Assembly: GCA_030682795.1 (NCBI GenBank)
Contig: JAUXNJ010000038.1
Location: forward strand, 1-64,000
Direction: 5' to 3'
DNA length: 64,000 nucleotides
Source of the DNA: Sphingobacteriaceae bacterium
Lineage (GTDB): Bacteria; Bacteroidota; Bacteroidia; UBA7662
A program made the position numbers and the translations under genes. The notes below the pieces were generated by a model that did not search any database, had not been told where the DNA came from, and was given only the letters and a program-made list of their open reading frames with translations. This document shows positions 55,601 through 62,719 of the stretch, piece by piece; within the stretch, counting starts at the first letter, position 1; every line of letters starts with the position of its first letter.

Positions 55601-57071
55601 CAAAGCGGCCTATGGGGCCATGGATCTGAACATTTTTGATTTAGATCTTAGAGGCATTCCTGAGATGCGGACTGCTGATGCCATTGTATTGCCCGACAGT
55701 GGCAAGGCCTTGGTAACCAAGGAGGCCAGGATGATGCCTTTGAAAAATGCCCGATTGGTATTTGATTCGCTCAAACAAGAGCATCAGGTATATCGTGCTA
55801 GTGTAGATGTGTTAGGTCGGAAACGTTATGAAGCAGAAGGTGTATATGATTATGTCAACAGTAACAAACAAAAGCAAGCCATTTTCTTGGACATCATTCG
55901 GCCGAATATCAACGGCATTACGGTAGCAAGCGGCACCATTTCGCCCGATTCAAGTTTTATGCTCAATCCTGGTTTTGGATTTAGTGGAGGTGTAGCAGTT
56001 ACGAGTGCAAAAAAGGCCGTTACTTTCAATGGATTGGTGCGCTTAACCGAATTGCCAGATACAATCCGCCATAGTCCATTTCGATTTAATAGCGACTTTG
56101 ATCCGCAGGAAACCTTCATCAGAGTTCCAGAGTTCAAAGATGATTTAAATCGCAAAATGTTTGCAGGTCTGATGCTGAATCAGGCAACTTGGCAAATTTA
56201 TGCCGCATTTGGGGGTTCTAAAATGGCCAGTCAAGATTCGGTGCTCTTGGAAACAGCAGGAGTGGTGCGTTTTACAGAGCGAACAAAAGTTTATGAAATC
56301 GGTCCTGAAAAGTTAATCTTAGAGGGCGAGGGCATTGGCAATTCGTTAATTCTTAATCCTGCTTCTGAAAAGGTTACAGCCCGCGGCAAAATCAGGTTGG
56401 GATTTGATAAAGATGATATCCGTTTTATGAGTGGCGGGGAAATCAACCATAAATACCTGGAAGGCAAGACTGATTTATTACTCAGTGTACTTATCGACGC
56501 CCTTATTCCAGACGATGCTTTGAAAATCTTTTACAATCAATTGGTAGATTATTCTTTTGGTGCTGAGGATGTGAATAATGACCAGGATTATGTTAAAATA
56601 GCCTTTAGAAATATGCTAACGGGGAAATCAGCTGAGCGTGTTCTAACTTCCATGGATAATTTCGGAACCATCCCTACTACAGAGGGCACCGATTATGTAT
56701 TTGTACTTAGTAACCTTGATTTAAGCTGGGATGGTGATACCCGCTCTTTCCGTTCGAAGGAGACGATTGGTTTGGCAAATATGAATGGAGAAACAGTAGG
56801 GAAGCGTCTCAATGGCATATTTGAAATACAAATTTTACCGACCGGACGAACTTTTAACCTATTAATCGAGCCTAGTGCTGGGGTTTATTTCTTTTTTAAT
56901 TACCGCAATAACCGCATTTATCCGGTGTCAAGTATGATGGAATTTAATGAGGCTACGAAAAAAGGTTTGGGTAAGAAGAAGAAAAAAGGCGTAGATAATA
57001 AAGTGTCGATGGGAATTACTCAGAACCGCGACAGATTGGTAACGCGGCATTCAAATTGGTTAGGAGAATAG
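52662..57071 (+). CDS. Giant conserved secreted protein of unknown function
   Basis: This 1469-aa protein starts with a signal peptide ending near NASAQ. An N-terminal helical segment (about residues 25-150) is followed by a very long beta-rich body made of layered strands with no enzyme motif. Around residues 470-520 there is a winged-helix-like patch (FMKLPLNSVRQLLIDLANQG). Several stretches resemble the stacked strands of OstA/LptA-type lipid-transport folds, but I cannot confirm this. The C-terminus ends with a Lys-rich linker (GKKKKKG) and no T9SS domain. It begins one base after prmA, and plsY begins directly after its stop, which suggests an envelope role in a coupled operon. Confidence 0.7.
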   Translation: MSLRFLLLFPLFAFLGYSNASAQSNTSFSNNYELFIKELTEQMTAAKRDDYKKLASNFNDSWNSEYIDAQRDVIMKAANDMKRKRLPIYPYFGNYLELLQKLKAVDVSTRRFYEWHTTYAKVMGLNQRSIDQYLKSSIDFFGSSAIYLSNAIKWEFYAPDYKFEFEDNQVFVSLPSTDLRCMYFNDSIVIRGTAGIWYLVDQRFEGQGGVIDWQRANFPTDSIYANLNTYQLNLKQFQMAADSVSFYNKNLGRFIPGRLQDKCTANLTTENISYPRFASYEGELVLKDIFKNVTIRGKYALNGNRYLAVGTREEPAEVFIYKNDTTTVKATSRQFAIRKTEIFSDNAEVNVLLKKDSIYHPGIAMRFTTADRKLLLFLEPGSINKIPFSNSYHQLDTYCEVMSWKIDDPYIEFKMQTGLSEAIAVFTSKDYFDQREYMAAQGYATYNPLVRLFQYGRQTGENYFPAEGFAAFMKLPLNSVRQLLIDLANQGFIYYDREQEEVTLLKKLYHYNNASAGRIDYDVIKFVSKTNLESNAMLNISTRELQINGVNVVIMSDTHTVFAVPRERKMLITKNRGIEFAGHVHVGTLDFYGEGFTFDYDNFKIKMQEVDSLRFQVMTGEIDPRGQPVLARIQNALENITGTLYIDDPRNKSSRSPLYRYPYFESLEESYVYYDRPNIQNGAYKRDIFYFKVEPFVLDSLDFAGSTSRLQLNGTLVSGIFPDFKEKLRFQDDLSLGFATFTPEAGYPTYGGKGTYYNNITLDKQGLHGYGKLQYLTSMSESNNFVFRPENTSAQLDKFNIKKGSYQATSYPTLKGENVGMLWKAKSDSMLVYRGPAPFEVYDGVALFEGDLTYTPEQLYANGTILYGRDKIISRTFALEQQKASSEQLRLEIASNTPNLLALKTDDLEGEVDFTKRYGTFRNRTGETKVELPYNEYSARLQDLEWDLRNNKLVLGAIKDLKAPKTTFRSEHPGMDGFNFKAAYGAMDLNIFDLDLRGIPEMRTADAIVLPDSGKALVTKEARMMPLKNARLVFDSLKQEHQVYRASVDVLGRKRYEAEGVYDYVNSNKQKQAIFLDIIRPNINGITVASGTISPDSSFMLNPGFGFSGGVAVTSAKKAVTFNGLVRLTELPDTIRHSPFRFNSDFDPQETFIRVPEFKDDLNRKMFAGLMLNQATWQIYAAFGGSKMASQDSVLLETAGVVRFTERTKVYEIGPEKLILEGEGIGNSLILNPASEKVTARGKIRLGFDKDDIRFMSGGEINHKYLEGKTDLLLSVLIDALIPDDALKIFYNQLVDYSFGAEDVNNDQDYVKIAFRNMLTGKSAERVLTSMDNFGTIPTTEGTDYVFVLSNLDLSWDGDTRSFRSKETIGLANMNGETVGKRLNGIFEIQILPTGRTFNLLIEPSAGVYFFFNYRNNRIYPVSSMMEFNEATKKGLGKKKKKGVDNKVSMGITQNRDRLVTRHSNWLGE

Positions 57072-57722
57072 ATGATTATATTCGATCCAGCCATATTGCC
57101 CTTGTATGTAATGGCCTATTTGCTAGGTTCTATTCCCACAGCTGTGTGGACAGGTAAGTTGTTTTATGGCATCGATGTACGTGAGCACGGCAGTCACAAT
57201 GCTGGCGCTACCAATACCTATCGTGTTTTGGGTGGTAAAGCAGCTGTTCCAGTGCTATTGGTCGATATTCTAAAAGGCTTTACTGCTACTTCACTCATTC
57301 ATTTATATCCTGAGCTTTTGGAACGTGATACAAGCAGCTTTGTATTGGTTAAGATTTTTTGCGGCTCTTTAGCCATTTTAGGGCATTTATTTCCGCTTTT
57401 TGCTGGATTTAGAGGCGGTAAAGGCGTGGCCACCATGTTCGGCATGATCATCGGTCTACATCCAGCTGCGGCTGGCATTAGTTTTTTGATTTTTCTGCTT
57501 ACTTATGGAGTCTGGAGTTATGTGTCGTTAGGTAGCATATTGGCTTCTTTTGCTTTTATTTTAGCTGTGGTACTAGTGTTTAAAGACGATAGAACAGCTT
57601 TGGTTGTTTTTGCGTTACTGCAATTTGGATTAATTTTATTCACCCATCGAAAGAATATTGAAAGACTGAAATCAGGCAATGAAAAAACAATTCGAATATT
57701 CTCGTCAAAACGGAGCCTTTGA
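57072..57722 (+). CDS. plsY: Glycerol-3-phosphate acyltransferase PlsY
   Basis: This 216-aa membrane enzyme transfers an acyl group from acyl-phosphate to glycerol-3-phosphate, the first step of phospholipid synthesis. Motifs GSIPTAVW, SHNAGATNTYRVLG and GHLFPLFAGFRGGKGVAT match PlsY, with about five membrane segments. Its ATG directly follows the stop of the giant gene. Its last 44 bp overlap clpS in another frame. Confidence 0.95.
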   Translation: MIIFDPAILPLYVMAYLLGSIPTAVWTGKLFYGIDVREHGSHNAGATNTYRVLGGKAAVPVLLVDILKGFTATSLIHLYPELLERDTSSFVLVKIFCGSLAILGHLFPLFAGFRGGKGVATMFGMIIGLHPAAAGISFLIFLLTYGVWSYVSLGSILASFAFILAVVLVFKDDRTALVVFALLQFGLILFTHRKNIERLKSGNEKTIRIFSSKRSL

Positions 57723-58008
57723 GGCGGCTTTGCCTAAAGAATGGCAAGACCAGCAGCATGATGTTTTAGTACTTGAAGAGGAGTCTGAAAGCCTCTCTAT
57801 TGTGCTCTATAACGATGAAGTAAATACATTTGATCATGTTATAATGTGTTTGGTGAAGTATTGCGAACATTCGGTGATTCAAGCCGAGCAATGTGCTTGG
57901 ATTACACATTACAAAGGTAAATGCCAGGTCAAGACTGGTGGTTTTGAGCAATTAAGGCCTCAGTGTGAGGCCCTTTTAGAGCAGGGTTTAAGCGCATTTA
58001 TAGAATAA
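57679..58008 (+). CDS. clpS: ATP-dependent Clp protease adaptor ClpS
   Basis: This 109-aa adaptor recognises N-degron proteins and delivers them to ClpA or ClpC. The core motif LYNDEVNTFDHVIMCL is typical, with Asn-Asp and downstream His in the binding pocket; an N-terminal extension of about 35 residues is flexible. The gene starts inside plsY and overlaps it by 44 bp, which is long for this gene pair. Its likely partner is ClpC, encoded 8 kb upstream. Confidence 0.92.
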   Translation: MKKQFEYSRQNGAFEAALPKEWQDQQHDVLVLEEESESLSIVLYNDEVNTFDHVIMCLVKYCEHSVIQAEQCAWITHYKGKCQVKTGGFEQLRPQCEALLEQGLSAFIE

Positions 58009-58010
58009 AT

Positions 58011-58817
58011 ATGAAAAACATAGGAATGTTGGTTGTGTTCTTACTTTTGGTAAGCGCATGTAAGAAAGTGGCAATCACTGGCCGTAAGCAGGTGACCTTA
58101 ATTAAGGAATCGGAATTGGTAGTGATGAGTGATCAAGAGTATCGCAAGTTTTTAAGCCAAAATAAGGTAATCAAAGGCACCAAGGATGCTGAACGTGTAC
58201 AGCGAATTGGAAAGCAAATTGCAGATGCCGTTGAGCATTATTATCGTAGAAATAAGTTAGACGCGAAAATCAAAGATTTTGCCTGGGAGTTTAATTTGGT
58301 TCAAGATTCTTTGGTAAATGCCTGGTGCATGCCTGGAGGTAAAGTTGTTTTTTATACAGGTATTTTGCCCATTTGCGAAGATGATGATGGTTTGGCTGTG
58401 GTAATGGGTCATGAGGTGGCGCATGCTGTTGCGCAGCACGGCAATGAACGCATGAGTCAGGGTATGATGGCGCAACTCGGTGCTGCTGCCTTATCAGTGG
58501 CTACTACCAGTCAGCCTGAACAAACTCAAAATTTATTTATGCAAGCCTATGGTGCTGGCGCACAATTAGGTGTGCTATTGCCATTTAGTCGTAAGCATGA
58601 AACGGAAGCCGATCGGTTAGGATTGGTTTTCATGGCTATGGCAGGGTTTAATCCCGATAAAGCCCCAGCGTTCTGGGAGCGGATGTCGGCATTGAGCGGA
58701 GGCAAAGAACCTCCAGTTTTTATAAGTTCGCATCCCAATAGCAAAACCAGGGTGGCTGATTTAAAAGCTTATATTCCGGTGGCCAAAAAATACGCAGCTG
58801 AATACGCACAACCTTAA
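58011..58817 (+). CDS. M48 family zinc metallopeptidase, lipoprotein
   Basis: This 268-aa peptidase has a lipoprotein signal (LLVSACKK, Cys at about residue 17). The zinc motif HEVAH lies in VVMGHEVAHAVAQHG, and the third ligand Glu in HETEADRLGL. It resembles BepA/LoiP-like periplasmic proteases that watch over outer membrane protein assembly. It follows clpS by 2 bp. Confidence 0.92.
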   Translation: MKNIGMLVVFLLLVSACKKVAITGRKQVTLIKESELVVMSDQEYRKFLSQNKVIKGTKDAERVQRIGKQIADAVEHYYRRNKLDAKIKDFAWEFNLVQDSLVNAWCMPGGKVVFYTGILPICEDDDGLAVVMGHEVAHAVAQHGNERMSQGMMAQLGAAALSVATTSQPEQTQNLFMQAYGAGAQLGVLLPFSRKHETEADRLGLVFMAMAGFNPDKAPAFWERMSALSGGKEPPVFISSHPNSKTRVADLKAYIPVAKKYAAEYAQP

Positions 58818-58827
58818 AGCCGATAAA

Positions 58828-59187
58828 ATGCCTTATAAAGTATCTGAGCAACCATTTATAGTGCCTACTACCGATGGCAAGTTGATTGAAGAACATTTTG
58901 GTTTGGCGAGCAATGGTCAAGGCCATTTTAGCATTGCCCATATGATTGCTCCGCCAGGCTGGTCAGAGCCGCATCAACAGCCAGCTTTTGACGAGGTAAC
59001 CATTGTAATTCGCGGGCAAAAGCAGTTTGAAATTGAAGGAGAAACGGTGGTATTGGGGGCAGGACAAACAATCCTCATTCACAGAGGTTCACGTGTTCGT
59101 TATAGCAATCCTTTTGAACAAGAAGTAGAATATTGGTCGGTGTGTGTACCCGCCTTTTCCATGGAGGCAGTGAATAGGGAGTCTTAA
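58828..59187 (+). CDS. Cupin domain protein
   Basis: This 119-aa protein is a single cupin barrel: motif 1 appears as EPHQQPAFDEVTIVIRG and motif 2 as ILIHRGSRVRYSNP. Metal ligands are partly conserved (His in motifs 1 and 2). It has no signal peptide and is probably cytoplasmic. Substrate unknown. It is 10 bp after the M48 gene. Confidence 0.8.
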   Translation: MPYKVSEQPFIVPTTDGKLIEEHFGLASNGQGHFSIAHMIAPPGWSEPHQQPAFDEVTIVIRGQKQFEIEGETVVLGAGQTILIHRGSRVRYSNPFEQEVEYWSVCVPAFSMEAVNRES

Positions 59188-59200
59188 TGCCGCGTTACCC

Positions 59201-59731
59201 ATGGCTCAATCATTATTCTTGAACAGGTATTTTTGGTCGCTGCTAACGCTGCTTTTTTTATCCAGTTGCGGTGCGTCTAAAAAGATAAAGCAGCAAGAGC
59301 GGGCCAACAATCAGGTCTTAGTTGAAAAATATACCAAGTATTTGGGGGAGGAGCCATCCACAGAGCATCTGGTTGTTTATAAATTTATTGATGCTTGGTG
59401 GGGAGTGCCCCACCGGTTGGGAGGCAATTCTCAAAAAGGGGTAGACTGCTCCGGTTTTGTGGTGCAGTTTTACAGTCAAGTTTATGGCAAAGAGGTAGCT
59501 CGTACTACCCAGGGACTATACGCTGATGCCAAGCCAGTGCCGTTGGGGAAGCTTAAAACTGGTGACTTGGTATTTTTTGAGCTCAGTTCAGTAGGTAAAA
59601 TTACCCATGTGGGTATTTATTTGCAAAATGGTCGTTTTGTACATGCTTCTACGAGTAAAGGTGTACGCATCGACGATATGGAGGATGTATATTACCGCCA
59701 AAAAAAGAAATACGGAGGTAGATTGCCATGA
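59201..59731 (+). CDS. NlpC/P60 cell wall endopeptidase, lipoprotein
   Basis: This 176-aa protein has a lipoprotein signal (LFLSSCGAS). The NlpC/P60 catalytic Cys is in GVDCSGFVVQFY (about residue 86), the His in ITHVGIYL and the third residue near FVHASTSKG. It probably cuts peptide crosslinks of peptidoglycan in the periplasm. Its end overlaps the sirtuin gene by 4 bp (ATGA). Confidence 0.93.
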   Translation: MAQSLFLNRYFWSLLTLLFLSSCGASKKIKQQERANNQVLVEKYTKYLGEEPSTEHLVVYKFIDAWWGVPHRLGGNSQKGVDCSGFVVQFYSQVYGKEVARTTQGLYADAKPVPLGKLKTGDLVFFELSSVGKITHVGIYLQNGRFVHASTSKGVRIDDMEDVYYRQKKKYGGRLP

Positions 59732-60429
59732 GTAAGCCCTTGTTAGTGGTGTTGACCGGCGCTGGCATCAGTGCGGAAAGCGGATTGGCAACTTTTAGGG
59801 GAGCTGGAGGCTTGTGGGAGGGGCATGATGTGATGGAAGTAGCTTCGATCGAGGGCTGGCAGCGTAATCCAGCTTTAGTGCTTTCGTTTTACAACAGCCG
59901 ACGTGAATCGGCTGCCGCGGCCCAACCCAATGCCGGTCATTTAGCTTTGGTTGCCTTGGAGCAAGATTTTGAGGTGCGCATTATTACCCAAAATGTGGAT
60001 GATTTGCATGAAAGGGCCGGTAGTAGCCAAGTGTTGCATTTACATGGTAAATTGAACGAGCTGCGCTCGGTGCAAAATCCGCACTTGATTACGCCTTACA
60101 CCCAAGATATTCATTTAGGAGATTTGGCGAGTGACGGGAGTCAGCTGCGTCCAAACATTGTATGGTTTGGTGAAGCAGTGCCGCTTATAGAGCAGGCACA
60201 ATTGTGGGTTCAACAAGCAGCTGCCTTTGCCGTGATAGGCACTTCCTTGCAAGTATACCCCGCAGCCGGTTTGCTGTATGCTGCGAGTCATACTATTCCG
60301 AAATTCTTGATTGACCCTAATGCCGTTAGCAGTGCTTCTGTACCAAACTTACAATGGATAGCAGAACCTGCCACATCTGGTGTTGAAAAAATGGCTGAAG
60401 TTTTGCGTAATATCATGGATATTGCATGA
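59728..60429 (+). CDS. Sirtuin-type NAD-dependent protein deacylase without zinc cysteines
   Basis: This 233-aa Sir2-family enzyme removes acyl groups from lysines using NAD. GAGISAESGLATFRG, TQNVDDLHERAG, LHLHGKLNELR and WFGEAVP are present, with the catalytic His in LHLHG. SFYNSRR holds the YxxR pair linked to succinyl or malonyl lysine substrates. The stretch between LHLHG and WFGE, where other sirtuins bind zinc with four Cys, contains no Cys here. GGAGG lies 9 bp before the ATG. It overlaps the NlpC/P60 gene by 4 bp. Confidence 0.9.
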   Translation: MSKPLLVVLTGAGISAESGLATFRGAGGLWEGHDVMEVASIEGWQRNPALVLSFYNSRRESAAAAQPNAGHLALVALEQDFEVRIITQNVDDLHERAGSSQVLHLHGKLNELRSVQNPHLITPYTQDIHLGDLASDGSQLRPNIVWFGEAVPLIEQAQLWVQQAAAFAVIGTSLQVYPAAGLLYAASHTIPKFLIDPNAVSSASVPNLQWIAEPATSGVEKMAEVLRNIMDIA

Positions 60430-60452
60430 TTTAGGCGTAATTTCATAGCCAA

Positions 60453-60923
60453 ATGATACTTACCATTGTTTTTCTGATTTTGCTAGGATTACTACTGCTT
60501 TTCGCGGAGTTGTTTGTAGTTCCAGGCATGACGGTTGTGGGCATTGCTGGCTTGCTTTTTTTGGGAGCTGGCGTATGGTTTACGTACGATGCCTATGGCT
60601 TTTTGGCAGGAAATATCGCCCTCTTTTTAACGGTAGGTGTGAGTGCAGTGGTGCTGATTCGTAGCTTTAGGTCGCGTTTTTGGGAGAAATTCCAGTTGAA
60701 GGATGCCATTGAAAGCAAAGCCAACGACGAGGATGCCAGGGATGAAAATCCGGTGGTAGTGGAAGAAATTGGCCTTGCTTTAAGTGCTCTTCGACCAACA
60801 GGCACCGCACGTTTCGGGAAGCGTATCAGAGAAGTAGAGTGCATTTCAGGCTTTGCTGCTGCGGGTCAATCGATCCGGGTGGTACGTCGTGACGGCAATA
60901 GAATTTATGTTAAAACCAATTGA
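60453..60923 (+). CDS. NfeD family membrane protein
   Basis: This 156-aa protein has two or three N-terminal membrane segments and a C-terminal OB-fold (about residues 95-155; LRPTGTARFGKRIREVECI and GQSIRVVRRDGNRI). Family members work with flotillin-like SPFH proteins in membrane microdomains. It is 7 bp upstream of the flotillin gene, the conserved NfeD-flotillin arrangement. Confidence 0.9.
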   Translation: MILTIVFLILLGLLLLFAELFVVPGMTVVGIAGLLFLGAGVWFTYDAYGFLAGNIALFLTVGVSAVVLIRSFRSRFWEKFQLKDAIESKANDEDARDENPVVVEEIGLALSALRPTGTARFGKRIREVECISGFAAAGQSIRVVRRDGNRIYVKTN

Positions 60924-60930
60924 ATAAAAT

Positions 60931-61917
60931 ATGTCAGAATTAACCTTTTTGTTGTTGGGTATTGGAGGCGTAGTCTTCTTGCTCTTCGTTTTTTTGTATT
61001 TCGTACCGGTCAACCTCTGGATCACAGCGGTTTTCTCTGGTGTAAAAATCAGCATCCTTGATTTAATCTTGATGCGTATCCGTAAAGTGCCACCAAGCAT
61101 CGTGGTAAATGCGCTCATTACCTCCACCAAGGCAGGATTACGCGTATCTGCGAATGAAATTGAAACGCACTATTTGGCCGGTGGACATGTGAACAATGTC
61201 ATTCGTGCGCTTATTTCGGCTGAAAAAGCCAACATTGCCCTCGACTTCAAAGCAGCTACTGCCATCGATTTGGCTGGTCGCGACGTTTTTGAAGCGGTGC
61301 AGATGTCGGTAAATCCCAAGGTTATTGATACCCCTCCGGTAACTGCGGTGGCTAAAGACGGTATTCAGCTCATTGCCAAAGCCCGAGTTACCGTGCGTGC
61401 CAACATCAAACAGTTAGTAGGTGGTGCAGGTGAAGAAACCATTTTGGCTCGTGTAGGCGAAGGTGTTGTATCTTCTATTGGTTCGGCTATCAACCATAAA
61501 GAAGTACTTGAAAATCCAGATCAAATCTCCAAAGTAGTGCTTTCAAAGGGATTAGATGCCGGTACGGCTTTCGAAATTCTTTCGATTGACATTGCTGATG
61601 TTGACGTAGGTAAAAACATTGGTGCGGTACTACAAACCGACCAGGCCGAAGCAGATAAGAAAATTGCACAGGCAAGGGCAGAAGAGCGGCGTGCTATGGC
61701 GGTTGCCTTGGAACAAGAGCATGTAGCCCTGGCGCAGGAGGCTCGTGCGAAAGTAATTGAAGCCGAAGCGCAAATACCTATTGCCATGGCTGAAGCCTTT
61801 AGAAATGGACAGCTGGGTGTGATGGATTACTATCGCATGCAAAATATTAAGTCGGATACCGAGATGCGCGATTCCATTGCCCGTCCCGCTGGCTCTACTA
61901 AATCAAAGAATAGCTAA
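60931..61917 (+). CDS. floA: Flotillin-like protein FloA
   Basis: This 328-aa protein has an N-terminal membrane hairpin, an SPFH domain (about residues 35-200) and a C-terminal helical coil rich in Ala, Glu and Gln, as in FloA/YqfA. It organises functional membrane microdomains and helps proteins assemble there. It forms an operon with NfeD and ends the twelve-gene run, followed by a strong terminator. Confidence 0.93.
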   Translation: MSELTFLLLGIGGVVFLLFVFLYFVPVNLWITAVFSGVKISILDLILMRIRKVPPSIVVNALITSTKAGLRVSANEIETHYLAGGHVNNVIRALISAEKANIALDFKAATAIDLAGRDVFEAVQMSVNPKVIDTPPVTAVAKDGIQLIAKARVTVRANIKQLVGGAGEETILARVGEGVVSSIGSAINHKEVLENPDQISKVVLSKGLDAGTAFEILSIDIADVDVGKNIGAVLQTDQAEADKKIAQARAEERRAMAVALEQEHVALAQEARAKVIEAEAQIPIAMAEAFRNGQLGVMDYYRMQNIKSDTEMRDSIARPAGSTKSKNS

Positions 61918-61930
61918 AATGTAGCGCATA

Positions 61931-61964
61931 AAAAAACCGGCATTCAAAAAATGCCGGTTTTTTT
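61931..61964. terminator. Bidirectional terminator
   Basis: ACCGGCAT (61936-61943) pairs with ATGCCGGT (61951-61958), flanked by A6 and T7. It ends both the floA run and the convergent gene at 61976. Confidence 0.92.
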
Positions 61965-61975
61965 ATGTTCACTGT

Positions 61976-62614
61976 TTAGTAAGCTAAGAACTCTGTGAGG
62001 TACAAGATGAATTTATCACTGTTGATAATTTCTTTACGCTTGCCAATCCACAATTCAAAATATTTGGCCGAGCTACCATTTTGACCTAAACTCATACTTA
62101 CCATGAAGTTTTCGTTCAAGTGATATTGAAAAAAGCGGGTCTCTCTCTTAACTCTCAAAGTATCACCTTCAATGTAATTGCTGCGGAGCTGCTTTACCTT
62201 TTCGAGTAAATTTTTTGCTTCATTTTCGTCGATGGTGATAAACTGATAGCTGATTTGCGGAAAGCGAGCCGCGTGATACTTAGCTTCGTCCTTACTTCCA
62301 ATCATGCTGCCATGCTCAAAATCTGCATTTTGATCATTGATTGTTTGCGTGGCTGGAATATGGTGTTTTCCGATGATCAAAGTCTTTTTTCCACTTTCCA
62401 AATCTTTAACGGCCACCATTTCAAACGAGGTTTTATCCTTGTTTTGGTTGTAAACCAAGTCTTTGGTCGAGTAACTCATTTTGTCATCATCACCAGATTT
62501 AACCAACATGGTTTTGAGGTAATGATCGGTTACTCGCTGTGCGTTAGCGATTTGTGAAAAACTCATGAGGCTGGCTGTAAGCAGCACTGTAACAGGTATG
62601 ATTCTAACTTTCAT
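61976..62614 (-). CDS. Secreted protein of unknown function
   Basis: This 212-aa protein (from the ATG at 62614) has a signal peptide ending near QIANAQ. The mature part, with FEMVAVKDLESGKKTLIIGKH-type strands (cut short here) and a Lys-rich surface, matches no family I can name. The frame extends to 62653 with two other ATGs, but 62614 gives the best signal peptide. It shares a terminator with floA on the other side. Confidence 0.65.
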   Translation of the reverse strand: MKVRIIPVTVLLTASLMSFSQIANAQRVTDHYLKTMLVKSGDDDKMSYSTKDLVYNQNKDKTSFEMVAVKDLESGKKTLIIGKHHIPATQTINDQNADFEHGSMIGSKDEAKYHAARFPQISYQFITIDENEAKNLLEKVKQLRSNYIEGDTLRVKRETRFFQYHLNENFMVSMSLGQNGSSAKYFELWIGKRKEIINSDKFILYLTEFLAY

Positions 62615-62719
62615 AGGTTTGAAATTTATCATGCAAGCTATTAATTCGAGCATTAAAAACCATGAATTTCGTTTAAAAAAATATGAAGAAGGTTTGAAAT
62701 ACCCGATTTAGGGTAAATG

